Source of the DNA: Flavobacterium frigoris PS1
Lineage (GTDB): Bacteria > Bacteroidota > Bacteroidia > Flavobacteriales > Flavobacteriaceae
Direction: 5' to 3'
DNA length: 64,000 bases
Assembly: GCF_000252125.1 (NCBI RefSeq)
Contig: NZ_AHKF01000032.1
Location: 1-64,000 of the forward strand
Shown: piece after piece, positions 8,396 to 15,546 of the stretch
Position numbering within the stretch: the stretch's first letter is position 1
Layout of the letters: every line of letters starts with the position of its first letter
Position numbers and translations under genes: made by a program
Notes under the pieces: generated by a model
What the model was told of the DNA's origin: nothing
The model's input: only the letters and a program-made list of their open reading frames with translations
The model's database searches: none

Positions 8396-9883
8396 TTATA
8401 ATGAAAACCAATTATTAACCAATTCATCCTCTAATGGTTTTGCTTGTTTATGCACAAACTCATTAGTATCTCTGTTATAGTCATAATCTAAAGCCCAAAT
8501 TTTGTGGTTTTCGGCCAATGCTTTAATGCTGTTACAAACAGACTCAATTTCGGCAGTGGTCGTTGTAGGATGAATGGACATTCTAATCCAACCCGGTTTT
8601 CTTATCAAATCACCCAAGGTTATTTCATCTATTAATTTATGCGAAGTTTCTTGATCCACATGTAGTAAAAAATGCCCGTATGTACCAGCACAACTACAAC
8701 CTCCACGAGTTTGAATTCCGAATTTATCGTTCAGTAATTTCACACCCAAATTAAAATGCAAGTCATCAATATAAAAGGAAATTACTCCTAGCCTGTCTTG
8801 ATGTTGCCCTGCAAGAATTTTAATATTGGAAACATTACCTAATTCTGCGAAAACATAATCAACGATTTCATGCTCTCGTTTAAGGATATTTTTAATTCCC
8901 ATTTTTTCTTTTAATTGAATAACAAGAGCAGTCTTAATCACCTGTAAAAAACCTGGTGTTCCACCATCTTCTCTATCTTCAATGTTATCAATAAATTTAT
9001 GTTCACCCCAAGGATTAGTCCACGAAACTGTTCCTCCGCCTGGATTATCAGGAACTAAGTTTTGATATAATTTTTTATTAAAAACCAAGATGCCCGGAGT
9101 TCCTGGTCCGCCAAGAAATTTATGAGGCGAAAAGAAAATGGCGTCTAAATAACTTTCGGGATCTTCAGGATGCATATCTATTTCTACATAAGGACCAGAA
9201 CAGGCAAAATCTACAAAACACAGTCCGTTGTGTTGATGCATTATTTTTGCAGCTTCATGGTAGGGCGTTTTAATCCCTGTTACATTAGAACAAGAAGTAA
9301 TTGATGCAATCTTGAAAGTTCTATCTTTATACTTTTCCAAAACTATCTCCAGATTTTCGATGCTGAATAAACCATCTTCAGTAGAAGGTATTACAACAAC
9401 ATCAGCAATCGTTTCTAACCAAGAAGTCTGGTTTGAATGGTGTTCCATATGCGAAATAAAAACGATAGGTCTTTTTTCGGCTGGAATATTGATAAAGTCT
9501 TTTAAATTTTCTGGTACTTTCAGCCCTAAAATACGTTGGAATTTATTCACTACACCAGTCATTCCAGTTCCATCAGTAATTAGGATGTCATTAGCATCTG
9601 CGTTTACATGATGCTTGATAATATGTCTCGCTTTATGATACGCTTTAGTCATTGCCGTACCGGAAATAGTAGTTTCAGTATGTGTATTTGCCACAAAAGG
9701 TCCAAATTCATTCATCAATTTTTCCTCTATAGGGCGATAGAGCCTACCACTGGCAGTCCAATCAGTATAGATGATTTTTTGTTGTCCATACGGGGAAACG
9801 AAATTTTGATCTATTCCTATGATATTCTTACGAAACTGTTGAAAATATTGTTCTAACTGAGTTGGAGATTCTTTAACGGTCAT
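8396..9883 (-). CDS. Class V aminotransferase-fold PLP enzyme (cysteine desulfurase-like)
   Basis: A 495-residue fold-type I PLP enzyme. The cofactor lysine is probably Lys255 in FSPHKFLGGPGTPG. Other family segments are YTDWTASGRLYRPIE (residues 39-53), MEHHSNQTSW, and RGGCSCAGTYGH near the place where cysteine desulfurases carry their active Cys. It is longer than IscS/SufS (about 400), and no Fe-S assembly genes are adjacent, so the reaction is uncertain; another PLP reaction is possible. It is a single gene with its own -7 box on the minus strand. Confidence 0.8.
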   Translation of the reverse strand: MTVKESPTQLEQYFQQFRKNIIGIDQNFVSPYGQQKIIYTDWTASGRLYRPIEEKLMNEFGPFVANTHTETTISGTAMTKAYHKARHIIKHHVNADANDILITDGTGMTGVVNKFQRILGLKVPENLKDFINIPAEKRPIVFISHMEHHSNQTSWLETIADVVVIPSTEDGLFSIENLEIVLEKYKDRTFKIASITSCSNVTGIKTPYHEAAKIMHQHNGLCFVDFACSGPYVEIDMHPEDPESYLDAIFFSPHKFLGGPGTPGILVFNKKLYQNLVPDNPGGGTVSWTNPWGEHKFIDNIEDREDGGTPGFLQVIKTALVIQLKEKMGIKNILKREHEIVDYVFAELGNVSNIKILAGQHQDRLGVISFYIDDLHFNLGVKLLNDKFGIQTRGGCSCAGTYGHFLLHVDQETSHKLIDEITLGDLIRKPGWIRMSIHPTTTTAEIESVCNSIKALAENHKIWALDYDYNRDTNEFVHKQAKPLEDELVNNWFSL

Positions 9884-9903
9884 GACATTCTTTTATTAAA
9901 GAC

Positions 9904-9911
9904 CAAAGATA
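9904..9911 (-). promoter_or_regulatory. TAnnTTTG promoter element, minus strand
   Basis: The complement of 9904-9911 reads TATCTTTG, an exact -7 match 20 bases before the PLP-enzyme ATG. Confidence 0.6.
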
Positions 9912-10086
9912 TTGATTTTTATCGATTTAAAAATTTGAACTTTTATTACATTCCATATTCTTAAATTTTTTATTCCTTCAATTAAGAGAACCCACGAGAA
10001 ATTTAAAGTTAATTTGACAATAAAATAAATTCCGTAAAAAAATAAAACTCTAATTTTATAACTTATAATAAAGTCCCTTATTACAC

Positions 10087-11109
10087 ATGAAAAAAATCAT
10101 TTTAGCTTTTAGTATTCTTATATTTATCAATTGCAAAAGCACGTCTAATTTAGACTTAAAGCCTACTCAAAATCAATACACAATTGCTTTTGGCTCTTGT
10201 GATAACCAAATAATTAAAAATGTACTTTGGGAATCTATAGATGCCAACCATCCTGGAGTTTGGATTTGGGGTGGAGATAATGTGTACTCAGATACAGAAG
10301 ACATGAACGTTTTAAAAGCCAACTTTGCGCTTCAAAAATCAGACTCTAGTTACCAGCATTTTATAAAAAACAAAATTATCCTTGGCACCTGGGATGATCA
10401 TGATTACGGTCGTAATGATGGCGGACAAGAATACACTTTCAAAAAAGAAAGTCAAAACTACCTCTTTGATTTTTTAGATACTCCTAAAAATGCTCCCGAA
10501 AGAAAACGAGATGGTGTTTATAATTCCAAAACAATTACTGTCAACAATCATCAAATAAAGATTATCATTCTAGACACCCGCTATTTTAGAACGGAGTTAA
10601 CAAAGTCAGAAGACCCTAACAAACGGTTTCAGCCCAATGCTTATGGTGAAGGAACTATATTAGGAAAAGAACAATGGCAATGGCTACAAAAAGAACTAAA
10701 CTCCTCAAAAGCAGCTTTTAATGTGATTGTTAGTAGTGTTCAATTTCTATCTGACAAACATGGCTTTGAATGTTGGGGAAACTTCCCTCATGAAGTTGAT
10801 AAATTAGAAAAACTAATTGTTAGTTCTAAAGCCCAAGGGACTTTTATAGTTTCTGGAGATCGCCATATTGCTCTGTTTTCTACTAAGAAAGTACCTCAAC
10901 TTCCCTATGACTTAGTTGATTTTACTTCAAGCGGTCTAACACATACCTATACCGGATTTTCAGGAGAAGAAAATCCATATCTAGAAGGACAAGTTGTCAC
11001 AGAATTAAATTTCGGTATTTTAAAATTCGATTTTGATACTCATTCTGTCCAAATGGAAATTCGAGGCAAAGAAAATAAGCTTTTAGGACATCACATTCAA
11101 AAATACTAA
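10087..11109 (+). CDS. PhoD-like (alkaline phosphatase D family) lipoprotein phosphatase
   Basis: A 340-residue protein with a lipoprotein signal (FINC, Cys at residue 17), so it is probably anchored at the cell envelope. The metallophosphatase ligand motifs are visible in order: FGSCDNQ, WIWGGDNVYSD, GTWDDHDYGRND and SGDRHIALFS. PhoD-like enzymes hydrolyse phosphodiesters or phosphomonoesters using Ca/Fe or similar metals. The substrate is not inferable. A GC-rich hairpin separates it from the convergent barrel protein. Confidence 0.88.
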   Translation: MKKIILAFSILIFINCKSTSNLDLKPTQNQYTIAFGSCDNQIIKNVLWESIDANHPGVWIWGGDNVYSDTEDMNVLKANFALQKSDSSYQHFIKNKIILGTWDDHDYGRNDGGQEYTFKKESQNYLFDFLDTPKNAPERKRDGVYNSKTITVNNHQIKIIILDTRYFRTELTKSEDPNKRFQPNAYGEGTILGKEQWQWLQKELNSSKAAFNVIVSSVQFLSDKHGFECWGNFPHEVDKLEKLIVSSKAQGTFIVSGDRHIALFSTKKVPQLPYDLVDFTSSGLTHTYTGFSGEENPYLEGQVVTELNFGILKFDFDTHSVQMEIRGKENKLLGHHIQKY

Positions 11110-11127
11110 AACGACTTAAATAGCAAA

Positions 11128-11156
11128 ACCCTCCCAAAGCGTTATTTTGGGAGGGT
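11128..11156. terminator. Bidirectional hairpin between convergent genes
   Basis: ACCCTCCCAAA pairs with TTTGGGAGGGT (11 bp). The T run is weak on both strands, but the position between two gene ends supports termination. Confidence 0.65.
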
Positions 11157-11178
11157 CTAAATATAAAAGCTAGTGGGA

Positions 11179-11760
11179 CTACAAGTCGAATCCTACTGAG
11201 AATTGCCAAACACGATTATGTGCTTTGTCATTATCATACAAATCCCCTAGACCTAAATGATAACGTACTCCTAAGCTTATTCCAGAATTAGTTTTAAAAC
11301 CACCTCCAAAATTCATTCCCCAATCAAAACTGTTTGGGTCTCTTTCTGTTGATCCACTGATGAAACCATCATATTCCTCTTTATGAGAAACTGCTAATCC
11401 TATTTGTGGACCTGCCTCTAAAAAGACATTTTTAGTAGGATACGCTTTAAGCATTACTGGCAAATTGATGTAATCTAATTTTTGGGTAAACGTCCCATTA
11501 GCATCCTTTATCTCATATCCTTGTTGCGAGTACATAAGTTCTGGCTGAATAGAAAAGCTTTCACTAATGAACGATTCTCCATAAACACCTACGTGAAATC
11601 CATGGCGTTGTCCTGTTTCTCCACTACCGTCGTAATTTACTGCGGCTAAACTATAACCTCCTTTTATCCCTACATTTGATGTAGGAGTTGAACGATCTTG
11701 TGCAGTCATTGTTGACATTACACCTAAAAATAAGGCTATTGATAAATATTTAATTTTCAT
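11179..11760 (-). CDS. Outer membrane beta-barrel protein (PorT-like)
   Basis: A 193-residue protein with a signal peptide (ending MTAQ) followed by alternating aromatic and small residues typical of an eight-stranded barrel: NVGIKGGYSLAAVNYD, SIQPELMYSQQGYE, FLEAGPQIGLAVSHKEEYD, LGVRYHLGLGDL and a final VWQFSVGFDL. It matches the generic outer-membrane barrel family common in Flavobacteriia; ligand and role are unknown. It lies 38 bases downstream of the metalloprotease-like lipoprotein gene in the same direction, so co-transcription is likely. Confidence 0.85.
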   Translation of the reverse strand: MKIKYLSIALFLGVMSTMTAQDRSTPTSNVGIKGGYSLAAVNYDGSGETGQRHGFHVGVYGESFISESFSIQPELMYSQQGYEIKDANGTFTQKLDYINLPVMLKAYPTKNVFLEAGPQIGLAVSHKEEYDGFISGSTERDPNSFDWGMNFGGGFKTNSGISLGVRYHLGLGDLYDNDKAHNRVWQFSVGFDL

Positions 11761-11798
11761 AATTTTCTGTTTTTATATTAGGGTTAATTTATACTCTC

Positions 11799-12575
11799 TT
11801 ATTTCCCTCCGTTTGCACGAAGGTCTGCAATACATTGCGCATCTAATTGTGGCACCGATCCTCCTGAAACCATGTTGGCAATTCCGCTTCCTGATTCAGC
11901 TGACCAATACATCAAACAACTCGTCACATTACAATGTTTTGTATGTTCCGGATCTTCATGATTGCTTTGCAAAGCAGTACCTAAATTGGTCAAGCCTAAA
12001 ATATGTCCAAACTCATGCGTGATTACCGTTGATTCCAATAGACTTCTATTAGGTTCAAATGGACTATCACTTAAACCTTGAACTGTCTTTTCATAAATAA
12101 CAAAAGACGTGTTTCTGTAAGCTGTTCCTAAAACAACCGCTGTATCAGTATTACTGGACGAAGCTGCATCTGCAAAAAATGCCCAAACAGCAATCTGATC
12201 TGAGGTATTATATTTAGTTCTATTGGCATCTTCAATATCCACAATATCCTGATTTGTATAAGTGGATTTCCCAGGGGATACAATTGCTCTTTTAACAACT
12301 GTAATTCCTCCAGGCTTGTATGTTCTGGCATTCAAAAAGGAAACAAAATTACTAATAGCTGATGCTGATGGTTCAAATCCTTGTACATACACCACTTCGA
12401 TGACCATACTTTTAAAAGCAGCATCAGACAATAAATCATTAGCTGAACTTCCTGTCGCTTTTTGATTATTACTGATTAAATTCCCCTCAATAGAAGTTTC
12501 GTTTGCGCTGTCTTCCTTTGCACAGGAAACTAGTAATACTATAGCGAAAGTCAATAATGTAATTCCTTTTTTCAT
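11799..12575 (-). CDS. Metzincin-type zinc metalloprotease lipoprotein
   Basis: A 258-residue lipoprotein (signal ending LLVSC, Cys18). The catalytic zinc motif is HEFGHILGLTNLG (HExxHxxGxxN). It is followed by a His-rich stretch and CNVTSCLMYW, whose CxxxxCxM pattern resembles archaemetzincins and supplies the Met of a metzincin Met-turn. The third zinc ligand position is Asn in the strict HExxHxxGxxH spacing; a downstream His (NHEDPEHTKH) may replace it. It is therefore probably a surface or periplasmic peptidase, but activity is inferred. It sits between the barrel protein and the duplicated-domain lipoprotein, all on the minus strand and divergent from the ECF sigma operon. Confidence 0.82.
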   Translation of the reverse strand: MKKGITLLTFAIVLLVSCAKEDSANETSIEGNLISNNQKATGSSANDLLSDAAFKSMVIEVVYVQGFEPSASAISNFVSFLNARTYKPGGITVVKRAIVSPGKSTYTNQDIVDIEDANRTKYNTSDQIAVWAFFADAASSSNTDTAVVLGTAYRNTSFVIYEKTVQGLSDSPFEPNRSLLESTVITHEFGHILGLTNLGTALQSNHEDPEHTKHCNVTSCLMYWSAESGSGIANMVSGGSVPQLDAQCIADLRANGGK

Positions 12576-12603
12576 TTTATTTTTTTATTCCAAATTATTA
12601 TTT

Positions 12604-12636
12604 AAAGTACAGCAGCCTTTTACGTCGCTGTACTTT
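12604..12636 (-). terminator. Hairpin between the two minus-strand lipoprotein genes
   Basis: AAAGTACAGC (12604-12613) pairs perfectly with GCTGTACTTT (12627-12636), with a 13-nt loop. The U run on the minus strand is weak. It may partly end the upstream lipoprotein transcript or protect its 3' end. Confidence 0.5.
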
Positions 12637-12671
12637 AACCAACCTTAAACCCTAAACCAAAACCATTCAAT

Positions 12672-13715
12672 TTAGATTTGTTTCAATACTACTGTTACAG
12701 CAGTGTTTGTTGTGCTTTGCAATGAAATTGATGAAGCACTGAAACTTGTTACTTTCCACGTGTTATTTAACAAACTGAAAGAAGTATTTCCTGAAAAAGT
12801 CAACTTCAATAATACATCTAATTCTGAACTTACTGCATAAGTACCAGTTGCAGTCGTACTAAGTGTATTTACCACTTTTATTGACTTGTCATTAGCGAAA
12901 TCTATTGTGAAATCTTTGTAATTACTTGCTGAATCAACTCCAGCAGTTATAAAAGATTGAACTTTAAAAGCACCATTCACTAATATAGTTTCTAATTTTT
13001 TAGAATTCTGAACTGCTTCCGCCATCGTCGCTTCAGTTTTAAGAGAAGCATTAATAGCTGCTTGAAACTCAGCATCACTAGAAACTGATGTTTTTGCACC
13101 ATCAATAAGCGTAACATTCATTGGATATTTTACCGAGAATAATTCTGTGCTACTTACATTAGACATATACGTATATAATTGTTGCTCGGATGTGATAACA
13201 ACACTTCCTGTTTGTTCTAAACTTACATTATAAGTTAAAATCGTAATAGGAAAAGTTATGTTTACAGATGAAATGGCACTTTGACCTGAAGACTCTGCAG
13301 ACGAACATGCATTAAGAATAGCATTGTATTCTGTTTGATTGTTAAAAGTAACTTCAGTATAGTTACTCATTTTAACTTTCAATGGAAATTGAAGCGTAGC
13401 TGAATCTTGATCATTGTTAAACTGACCCAAAATAGAAATTACTTGTGTATAGTCCAGTTGGCTAATAAGCGTAACCTTTATTCCATTAACTGTTGCTGTA
13501 GCAGGCAATACAATTGAAGAACAAGAAGCACCATCAAGAAAATCATCAAATGAGCCATCATACATCGAAGTACGTTTCAAGTTATTCGCTGTTGTTGAGT
13601 TTGCAGCATTCGTATTTGGATTTTGTCCTTGCACATCATCCACTTCACTTTGGCAAGATGTGAAACCTAATATGGACATCAATACAATTCCTGTAATAGT
13701 TCTTAACTTTTTCAT
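12672..13715 (-). CDS. Lipoprotein with duplicated domain, function unknown
   Basis: A 347-residue lipoprotein (lipobox GFTSC, Cys21). After a low-complexity Asn/Thr linker come two related blocks of about 85-95 residues (about 60-140 and 145-225). Each has a hydrophobic strand, a FPLKVKMSNYTEVTFNN-like or YPMNVTLIDGAKTSV-like strand pair, then EYNAILNAC or EFQAAINAS. The C-terminal third (about 240-347) is beta-rich and lipocalin-like in appearance. I do not recognise a named family. It is the first gene on the minus strand opposite the ECF sigma gene, so it may be a target of that system (inference). Confidence 0.85.
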   Translation of the reverse strand: MKKLRTITGIVLMSILGFTSCQSEVDDVQGQNPNTNAANSTTANNLKRTSMYDGSFDDFLDGASCSSIVLPATATVNGIKVTLISQLDYTQVISILGQFNNDQDSATLQFPLKVKMSNYTEVTFNNQTEYNAILNACSSAESSGQSAISSVNITFPITILTYNVSLEQTGSVVITSEQQLYTYMSNVSSTELFSVKYPMNVTLIDGAKTSVSSDAEFQAAINASLKTEATMAEAVQNSKKLETILVNGAFKVQSFITAGVDSASNYKDFTIDFANDKSIKVVNTLSTTATGTYAVSSELDVLLKLTFSGNTSFSLLNNTWKVTSFSASSISLQSTTNTAVTVVLKQI

Positions 13716-13857
13716 ACTTTATATTTTTATATTTTTTTAAGCGATGCTATAAACGCCTTTCTGTTAGTAAGACAACCAAGCCTCCTTTTACCCTACCCTC
13801 ATTTTAAAATAAAAATATTTTTTTTCTAATCGAAAGCGAACCTCTTAATTAAAAAAA

Positions 13858-13865
13858 CAAAATTA
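13858..13865 (-). promoter_or_regulatory. Possible TAnnTTTG element, minus strand
   Basis: The complement reads TAATTTTG, about 140 bases before the lipoprotein start at 13715. The long leader makes this tentative. Confidence 0.35.
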
Positions 13866-13918
13866 TTTATAAACGGCCTGCTATCAGTTATACAATTAAC
13901 CCCATTTATTACAAAATT

Positions 13919-13926
13919 TACATTTG
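13919..13926 (+). promoter_or_regulatory. Possible TAnnTTTG element, plus strand
   Basis: TACATTTG lies about 130 bases before the sigma-factor ATG. A weaker match (TACTTTTA) lies nearer the gene at about 14019-14026. Confidence 0.35.
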
Positions 13927-14054
13927 AATTACCAATACCGCATAAAAACATGACAGTCAAGCAAACAGCTCTAATTGGACTATTTAAGGAATCCTCCATA
14001 CTTTATTAAAAAAACATTTACTTTTACGACCTACTAAAAATGAATTGGCATTAA

Positions 14055-14570
14055 ATGAGCGACGACAAAAATAACCTTTGTGACGAAAATCACTTCAATC
14101 ACTTTTATATAAAAAATGTGCAATCGGCTACGAATTTTGCTTATTACAAATGTGGTGATAGCGATGCCGCTTTAGATTTGGTTCAAGATGCCTTTACCAA
14201 AATATGGGAGAATTGTTCTAAAATTGATTTCGCAAAAGTAAAAACCTATTTGCTTACTACCGTAAATAATTTATTTCTAAATACCATAAAGCATAACAAG
14301 GTGGTTCTGGCTTACGCCAAAGAGACTCCAAACCTCGACACGAACAATCAAAGTCCAGAATACTTATTAGAAGAAGAGGAATTCAAAATAAAACTACAGA
14401 ATGCTATTTCTTCATTGACCGAAGCCCAGCGTGAAGTGTTTTTGATGAATCGAATCGACGGAAAAAAATACAGAGAAATTGCAGATATTTTAGAAATATC
14501 TCAAAAAGCAGTAGAAAAAAGAATGTCTGCAGCTCTGAAAACATTAAAAGAGCAAATTGAAAACATATAA
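14055..14570 (+). CDS. ECF-type RNA polymerase sigma-70 factor
   Basis: A 171-residue sigma factor with region 2 (about 20-85, including ALDLVQDAFTKIWEN) and region 4 (about 110-170, LTEAQREVFLMNRIDGKKYREIADILEISQKAVEKRM). There is no region 3, as expected for the ECF class. It is followed after 61 bases by a FecR-type anti-sigma gene and then a TonB-dependent receptor. This is the classic three-part transenvelope signalling set: substrate binding to the receptor releases the sigma factor through the anti-sigma protein. Targets are probably the adjacent receptor and perhaps the divergent lipoproteins (inference). Confidence 0.93.
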   Translation: MSDDKNNLCDENHFNHFYIKNVQSATNFAYYKCGDSDAALDLVQDAFTKIWENCSKIDFAKVKTYLLTTVNNLFLNTIKHNKVVLAYAKETPNLDTNNQSPEYLLEEEEFKIKLQNAISSLTEAQREVFLMNRIDGKKYREIADILEISQKAVEKRMSAALKTLKEQIENI

Positions 14571-14631
14571 ATAATTGATTTATACTAGGGTAATTCTACA
14601 ATGAGTTGTCTTACCATTATAGAGGTTCAAA

Positions 14632-15546
14632 ATGAAAAAAGAAAAAGAAATACTAAAATGGCTAAATGGAGATCTTTCAAGTGAAGAAATCGAGGTTTTA
14701 AAAAAACCTGAAGGTTTTGAAACATTGGAGAAAATCGCCCATTACTCATCCAAATTGGAAACCCCAAAAGTAGATGCGCAGAAGGCATTAGACCATTTTA
14801 AAGCGAGAAATAAATCCAAAAAAGAAACCAAAGTCAGAACCCTAAACTTTAAAACGATGTATAGGGCGGCTGCAGTAATAGTAGTGATGTTAACGAGTGC
14901 ATATTTCTTGTTTTACAACACTACAACTTCATTTGAAACTCAAATAGCACAAACTAAAACGTTCCATCTTCCTGATAATTCCGAAGTATTATTAAATGCG
15001 GCTTCAAAAATAACATTCAACGAAAAAAAATGGGATAAAAAACGTGATTTGACTTTAGAAGGAGAAGCCTATTTTCGAGTAAAAAAAGGACAAACCTTTA
15101 GTGTAAATACTTCTGATGGTATTGTAAAAGTTCTGGGGACCCATTTTAATGTAAAACAACGCAAGAATTATTTTGAGGTAAGTTGTTTCGAAGGTTTGGT
15201 TAGCGTAACACATAATAACGAAACAATAAAACTACCACCGGGGAAAACCTTTAGATTAATCAATAACACTATTGAAGATGTTCCCGATTTTAATGCACAA
15301 AATCCTTCATGGATGCAACAGGAATCTAGTTTTGACCGCATTCCGTTAGATCAGGTAATAGCTGAATTAGAGCGTCAATACGACATAAAAATCAAAACTG
15401 AAGGCGTTGATACTTCTAAGTTATTTACTGGAAGTTTCACTCATAAAGATCAAAAAATAGCTTTAGAGGCTATTACTATTCCGCTTAAACTAAGTTATAA
15501 AATAGAAGGCAAAACCATTATATTTTACAACTATGGAGTACAATAA
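14632..15546 (+). CDS. FecR-family anti-sigma factor
   Basis: A 304-residue inner-membrane protein. A cytoplasmic N-terminal part (1-75) is followed by one membrane helix (about 79-100), a periplasmic FecR domain (about 110-205, with TKTFHLPDNSEVLLNAASKI and GEAYFRV) and a C-terminal DUF4974 domain (about 225-300, QVIAELERQYDIKI). The DUF4974 region resembles the STN domain of the receptor it should contact. The gene overlaps the start of the receptor gene by 14 bases, so they are translated together. Confidence 0.93.
   Translation: MKKEKEILKWLNGDLSSEEIEVLKKPEGFETLEKIAHYSSKLETPKVDAQKALDHFKARNKSKKETKVRTLNFKTMYRAAAVIVVMLTSAYFLFYNTTTSFETQIAQTKTFHLPDNSEVLLNAASKITFNEKKWDKKRDLTLEGEAYFRVKKGQTFSVNTSDGIVKVLGTHFNVKQRKNYFEVSCFEGLVSVTHNNETIKLPPGKTFRLINNTIEDVPDFNAQNPSWMQQESSFDRIPLDQVIAELERQYDIKIKTEGVDTSKLFTGSFTHKDQKIALEAITIPLKLSYKIEGKTIIFYNYGVQ

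Larger units (their letters stand above)
13716..14054. other. Divergent regulatory region
   Basis: Some 340 AT-rich bases separate the duplicated-domain lipoprotein (minus) from the ECF sigma gene (plus). There is no coding frame of note. It holds one TAnnTTTG element on each strand, both with leaders over 100 bases. Confidence 0.55.

Noticed and set aside
11799..12575. Intact classical HExxHxxGxxH metzincin
   Set aside because: The third ligand position is Asn in the strict spacing, so it is described as a variant and not as the canonical form.
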